Assembly (NCBI GenBank): GCA_009692425.1
Contig: SHZF01000029.1
Coordinates: 1-50,298, forward strand
Length of the DNA stretch: 50,298 nucleotides
Origin: Myxococcales bacterium
GTDB lineage: Bacteria; Myxococcota_A; UBA9042
Direction of reading: 5' to 3'
In this document: positions 47,176 to 50,298 of the stretch, in pieces
How the letters are laid out: the number at the start of each line of letters is the position of its first letter
Numbering within the stretch: the stretch's first letter is position 1
The notes under the pieces: model-generated
The model's input: only the letters and a program-made list of their open reading frames with translations
Told to the model about the DNA's origin: nothing
Databases searched by the model: none
Translations under genes and position numbers: made by a program

Positions 47176-48876
47176 TTGGACCAAGATCCCCACTCCTCCT
47201 TCGCGAGCGGCGCCCTCGTCGCGGAACGCTACCGCATCACCGGCACCGTCGGGCGGGGCGCGATGGGCGCCGTGTATGCCGCCCAGCACGTCGATTCGGG
47301 CCAAAAGGTGGCGCTCAAGTTCATGTCGGCGCCCGAAGCCGAAGGGACCGACGCGGCGCTGCGCTTCATGCAGGAAGCGCGCGTGATGGCCGAACTGCAC
47401 AGCCCGCACACGATCCGGCTCTACGATTTTGGCCGAACGTCGGACGGCGCGATGTTCATGGCGATGGAACTGCTCGTTGGCAAGCCGCTGAACGCACACC
47501 TCAAGGACCTGGCCGAAGCCAGGCGGACGATGGGTCAGGTTGAAGCGGCCGACATCGCCATCCAGGTGTTGCGCAGCCTGGGAGAAGCGCACGCGCGCGG
47601 CCTGGTCCACCGCGACCTGAAGCCGGGGAACATCTTCCTGACCGACGACGGCACGGGCGACGTGCTCGCCAAGGTGCTCGACTTCGGCATCGCGCGGGTG
47701 GCGGATTCGGGGCTCACGCAAGCCGGCCATGTGCTCGGCACGCCGCTGTACATGAGTCCGGAGCAGTGGCGGTCGGACCCGGTCGATGGGCGCGCCGACC
47801 TGTACGCGCTCGGGTGCGTGCTGTTTCATTGTGTGGCGGGGCACGCGCCGTTCGGGTCGAGCGGCAACGTGATGGCATTGATGCTGCAACATTGCGACGC
47901 CGCCCTTCCCGACCCGCGCCCCGACGCGAAGGAGCCGCTGGCCGACGAATTCGTCGCTGTCATGCATCGGGCGATGGAGAAGAAGACGGCGGACCGCTTC
48001 GCGGACGCCCGCGAGATGCGCCTGGCGTTGGAAGCTGCGGTGGGCGGAGCATGGGCCGGAACACCATCGCCGCGGCCCGGTTGGCGGCCCATTTCTTCCG
48101 GCAAAGTCTTGGCGCCCGCCGCAGCATCGGAGGCGCCTGCCGGAGCATCGGAGGCTCCCTCCGGAGATTCGCAGGTGCCTGCTGGAAAACTGGGGGCGCC
48201 GGCCGCACTCGCAGACGTTGTCGGGAACCCGATCGTCGAACCGGCCCGACCGGTCTCCAGCGCGCCGACCGTGGATCAACTGTCCCGCCCGCCGCCGGCC
48301 CGCCGCTTCCGTCCAGCGGTGGCACCCACCACGGCGAAGGCGCCTGTGTCCGACGCGGCGGCACCTGGAGACCTCCTGCCGGCCCCCACGCGGGCGGCGC
48401 GCGCACTGTCCGAGGCTCTGACGCCCGTGCCAGCCGCCTTGCCCCTGCAGCAAGGTCGTGTGCCGACTGGCGTGTGGGTCGGGCTTGCGCTTGTCGCAAC
48501 CATCGCGCTGGGCGGCGGAATCTGGTCGGTGCTGCGCGCCGAGACGCCTCCAAGCGATGCTGCACCGCGTGCACCAGGCGTGGTCGCACCTGCCCTTGCG
48601 GACGCACCAGCGCCAAAGCCCTTCGCTGCGGCGGCGGCGCCCGAATCGACCGCTGCGACACCGACCGCCGTCGCGCCTCCGCCTCCCGCGCCAGACTCGC
48701 CTGCGCCTGTCGCGACTCCTCGTGGCGCGGCTCAGCAACCCGAGTTGCCGGCTGCGGGCTTGCCGAGCGGCCCGAACGACGGCGACACTGCGTCCAAGCC
48801 GAAGCCCGCACCCAAGGCGCGCAACCCGGCGAGCCGCACGAACCGCGATGGGCCAAGACTCAAAATGGTCGACTGA
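47176..48876 (+). CDS. Transmembrane Ser/Thr protein kinase (Hanks type)
   Basis: 566 residues from a TTG at 47176, with GGGAG nine bases upstream. The kinase domain (about 18-290) is complete: GRGAMGAVYAAQ glycine loop, VALKF with the ATP-binding Lys48, LVHRDLKPGNIFL with catalytic Asp147, DFGIARV with metal-binding Asp169, GTPLYMSPEQW (activation-loop Thr and SPE for APE). A Pro/Ala-rich region follows, with an imperfect repeat (ASEAPAGASEAPSGDSQVPA, about 317-336), one membrane helix (about 434-456, WVGLALVATIALGGGIWSVL) and a Pro/Ala/Lys-rich tail outside. No PASTA or other sensor domain. The next gene overlaps its end by 29 bases, so its TPR product is a likely partner or substrate. Confidence 0.95.
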   Translation: MDQDPHSSFASGALVAERYRITGTVGRGAMGAVYAAQHVDSGQKVALKFMSAPEAEGTDAALRFMQEARVMAELHSPHTIRLYDFGRTSDGAMFMAMELLVGKPLNAHLKDLAEARRTMGQVEAADIAIQVLRSLGEAHARGLVHRDLKPGNIFLTDDGTGDVLAKVLDFGIARVADSGLTQAGHVLGTPLYMSPEQWRSDPVDGRADLYALGCVLFHCVAGHAPFGSSGNVMALMLQHCDAALPDPRPDAKEPLADEFVAVMHRAMEKKTADRFADAREMRLALEAAVGGAWAGTPSPRPGWRPISSGKVLAPAAASEAPAGASEAPSGDSQVPAGKLGAPAALADVVGNPIVEPARPVSSAPTVDQLSRPPPARRFRPAVAPTTAKAPVSDAAAPGDLLPAPTRAARALSEALTPVPAALPLQQGRVPTGVWVGLALVATIALGGGIWSVLRAETPPSDAAPRAPGVVAPALADAPAPKPFAAAAAPESTAATPTAVAPPPPAPDSPAPVATPRGAAQQPELPAAGLPSGPNDGDTASKPKPAPKARNPASRTNRDGPRLKMVD

Positions 48877-49837
48877 ACGACACTGCGTCGCCGGCTGCGC
48901 GCTGGCCTGGTGTGTCGGGCTGGTGGCAGCGCCCCCGGTGTCCGCAGCGCCACCCAATGCCAGGCTCGGCGATGCCCTGGTCACCGCCGCCCAGCGCGAA
49001 TTCGACGGCGGCCACTTTGAGCGGGCGGCGGAACTCTTCCTCGACATTTGGCGCGACGACGACCGCGCGACGGTGGCGCTGTACAACGCGGCGAGGTCGT
49101 TCCACCTGGCGGGCAGTCTGGAGCGCGCCGAAGGCGTGTACCGGGAATTCCTGGTGCGCGCCAAGCTGGACGCCGCGACGGAAGCCAAGGTGCGCAACCA
49201 CATGGCCGACATCGACCGCCGCCGCGCCCAGGCCCGCGCCGCCGAGGCCGGTCGGGCGGAAGAGGCCGGCCGCTACCTCGTGGCCGCACAATTGTGGGCG
49301 GAAGCCGGGGCATTGCAGCCCGACAATCCCGGATTCACGCTGAAAGAGGGACGCGCGCAGCACCTCGCCGGTAACGCCGCCGCCGCACGCGAGCGCTACC
49401 GCCGCTTCTTGGCCGCCGCAGCCGCGGACGACCCGAACCGCTCCGTTGCCGCGCAATGGCAGGCCGCGCTCAACGCAGGCCCGGAGACTGCGGCGCCGAC
49501 GACGGGACGGTCGTGGGCGGGCTGGTCGTGTGTTGTGCTGGGCGCGGGCGCGTCGGGCGCGGGGCTGTGGTTCGTCGCGAGCGCCTCAACCGCGACGGGC
49601 GAACTCGAGCGCAAACTGGCGGTCACCGACGCCTCCGGGAAGATCACCGGCATCGCCGAGACCGACGCGCGTGCGGAAGCGGCCCGGATCGATCGCCAGT
49701 TCGTGGTCGGCTGGTCCAGCGTCGGCGTCGGTGTTGCCGCCGGTGCGGTGGGAGCTTGGTTGCTTGCGACACGGTCAGCGGGCGCTGCAACCGTGACCGT
49801 CGGGCCCCACGAAATGAGGATTGCCGTCCGCTTTTGA
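48848..49837 (+). CDS. TPR-containing membrane protein coupled to kinase
   Basis: 329 residues from the ATG at 48848, inside the kinase gene's last codons. A signal-like segment (VAGCALAWCVGLVAAPPVSA, about 14-33) is followed by TPR-like helical pairs: LVTAAQREFDGGHFERAAEL, ALYNAARSFHLAGSLERAEG, RYLVAAQLWAEAGALQPDNP, GRAQHLAGNAAAARERYRRF (about 43-200). Two hydrophobic helices (about 226-246 and 283-304) end the protein, with a short ADARAEAARIDRQF linker between. This architecture of signal, TPR and two late helices next to a Ser/Thr kinase is frequent in myxobacterial genomes. It probably sits in the envelope and assembles protein complexes; function unproven. Confidence 0.85.
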   Translation: MGQDSKWSTERHCVAGCALAWCVGLVAAPPVSAAPPNARLGDALVTAAQREFDGGHFERAAELFLDIWRDDDRATVALYNAARSFHLAGSLERAEGVYREFLVRAKLDAATEAKVRNHMADIDRRRAQARAAEAGRAEEAGRYLVAAQLWAEAGALQPDNPGFTLKEGRAQHLAGNAAAARERYRRFLAAAAADDPNRSVAAQWQAALNAGPETAAPTTGRSWAGWSCVVLGAGASGAGLWFVASASTATGELERKLAVTDASGKITGIAETDARAEAARIDRQFVVGWSSVGVGVAAGAVGAWLLATRSAGAATVTVGPHEMRIAVRF

Positions 49838-49938
49838 GAGCGGTGTGGTCCGGGGCGCCGCGCGCGGGAGCAAACGCGGGACAGACTGAAAGCCTGAAAC
49901 CCTGATTGATCGCCAAAGAAACTGAAATTACCCCGTTT

Positions 49939-49960
49939 CCATTGAACTTAAATGGTTTTG
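49939..49960 (+). terminator. Weak stem-loop with T-run after the TPR gene
   Basis: CCATT-gaactta-AATGG (49939-49955) is followed by TTTTG. The stem is only 5 bp, but it is about 100 bases after the stop codon and in an AT-rich patch, so a terminator for the kinase/TPR unit is plausible. Confidence 0.35.
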
Positions 49961-50188
49961 TGATCGCGCAGCAAGAGCGAGGAGGCGCATTCGGGAATGA
50001 CGTCGGACCTCGTCGGCGGGCCCACCTGCACGCTCCCTGCGCCCGACCCCGCCAAAGCTGTGCGGCTCGCGTCCCAGAGTCGGTCTGCAACCGGCGCACC
50101 GCCCGGACCCGGCCGCAAATGGGCCTCTCGGGACGATGGTCGCGCGCGGCGTTGAGATGGGGTGGTGGATTTGGGGGCAAGAGCACCC

Positions 50189-50217
50189 TTGACAGCGCGC
50201 CCTTGCGTCCCTAGCTT
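50189..50217 (+). promoter_or_regulatory. Sigma-70-type promoter facing out of the window
   Basis: A perfect TTGACA (50189-50194), 17-base spacer and TAGCTT (50212-50217). The spacer end and minus-10 (GCGTCCCTAGCTT) match the lipoprotein promoter at 37295-37324 except for one base. A TGCAC/GTGCA stem-loop follows near 50257. Confidence 0.6.
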
Positions 50218-50298
50218 ATTCGCCCCTCGCTCCACCTCTTGCGGCGTTGGGTTGAACTGCACTGCGGTGCAATCGGGGCCCCTGCCCCACAGGAATTG

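Larger units (their letters stand above)
49838..50298. other. Terminal 461 bases without a supported gene
   Basis: Several frames are open but none shows recognisable protein sequence. Bases about 49905-49975 are much more AT-rich than the rest of the window and include a small stem-loop followed by TTTT. A good plus-strand promoter sits at 50189-50217, so a gene or RNA probably begins at or beyond the window end. Confidence 0.6.

Noticed and set aside
49948-50262. Minus-strand open frame of 104 codons near the window end
   Set aside because: No motif, biased Arg/Ala/Pro content, and it runs across the AT-rich patch and opposite the best promoter.

Overview
This 50.3 kb window is high-GC DNA (roughly 70 percent by eye) packed with genes on both strands. 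The gene content points to a myxobacterium-like member of the Myxococcota (former Deltaproteobacteria). The reasons are many lipoproteins with Asp/Ala/Pro-rich linkers after the lipobox, a giant surface protein made of Cys-rich CDDGN..C modules and propeller-like repeats, a eukaryote-like Ser/Thr kinase with a coupled TPR protein, a zinc-ribbon/P-loop/TPR regulator, and a large primary sigma factor. No rRNA, tRNA, CRISPR array, insertion sequence or prophage was seen, so this reads as chromosomal backbone with lineage-specific surface genes.

Layout. 1-1.9 kb: a secreted protein, then a GNAT acetyltransferase coupled to an SspB-type ClpXP adaptor. 2.1-6.5 kb: envelope polysaccharide genes (polysaccharide deacetylase and family 2 glycosyltransferase on minus; a small ORF coupled to a heparinase II/III-like protein on plus). 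6.5-9.5 kb: an intergenic stretch with three inverted repeats, then a two-module FtsX/MacB-type permease. 17.0-9.6 kb (minus): a compact run of recD2-like helicase, RNB exoribonuclease, YqgE/AlgH protein, a RelA/SpoT-like protein of unknown function, and lipB. 17.0-18.8 kb: divergent lipoproteins. 18.8-22.6 kb: mutS and a XerC/D recombinase. 22.6-25.9 kb: ATP-grasp enzyme, coupled nucleotidyltransferase-like protein, and a convergent WecA/MraY-family sugar-phosphate transferase. 26.1-30.9 kb (minus): the primary sigma factor and the zinc-ribbon/P-loop/TPR regulator, divergent from a lipoprotein with a long leader and a strong terminator. 32.1-32.8 kb: a PhD/VapC-type toxin-antitoxin pair. 32.9-34.8 kb: an AMIN-like periplasmic protein and a reduced GT-A-like protein. 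34.8-38.0 kb: an ECF sigma factor with a non-zinc membrane partner, divergent from a second copy of the 31.3 kb lipoprotein family. 38.0-42.8 kb: an RlmD-like rRNA methyltransferase, an OB-fold-like lipoprotein, mazG and a CBM9-like lipoprotein. 42.9-49.8 kb: the modular surface protein, the kinase and the TPR membrane protein. The last 460 bases hold an AT-richer patch and a good promoter pointing out of the window.

Working together: housekeeping information processing (recD2, rnb, mutS, xer, rpoD, rlmD, mazG, sspB, lipB) is interleaved with envelope biogenesis and surface display. I found no single complete, clearly new multi-gene system. The best leads are a RelA/SpoT-like family with conserved catalytic positions, a pair of paralogous lipoproteins each beside a different regulator, a divergent promoter with a perfect 14-bp palindrome controlling two surface proteins, and the repeat architecture of the surface protein. 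All functional assignments come from motif recognition by eye; no searches were run.
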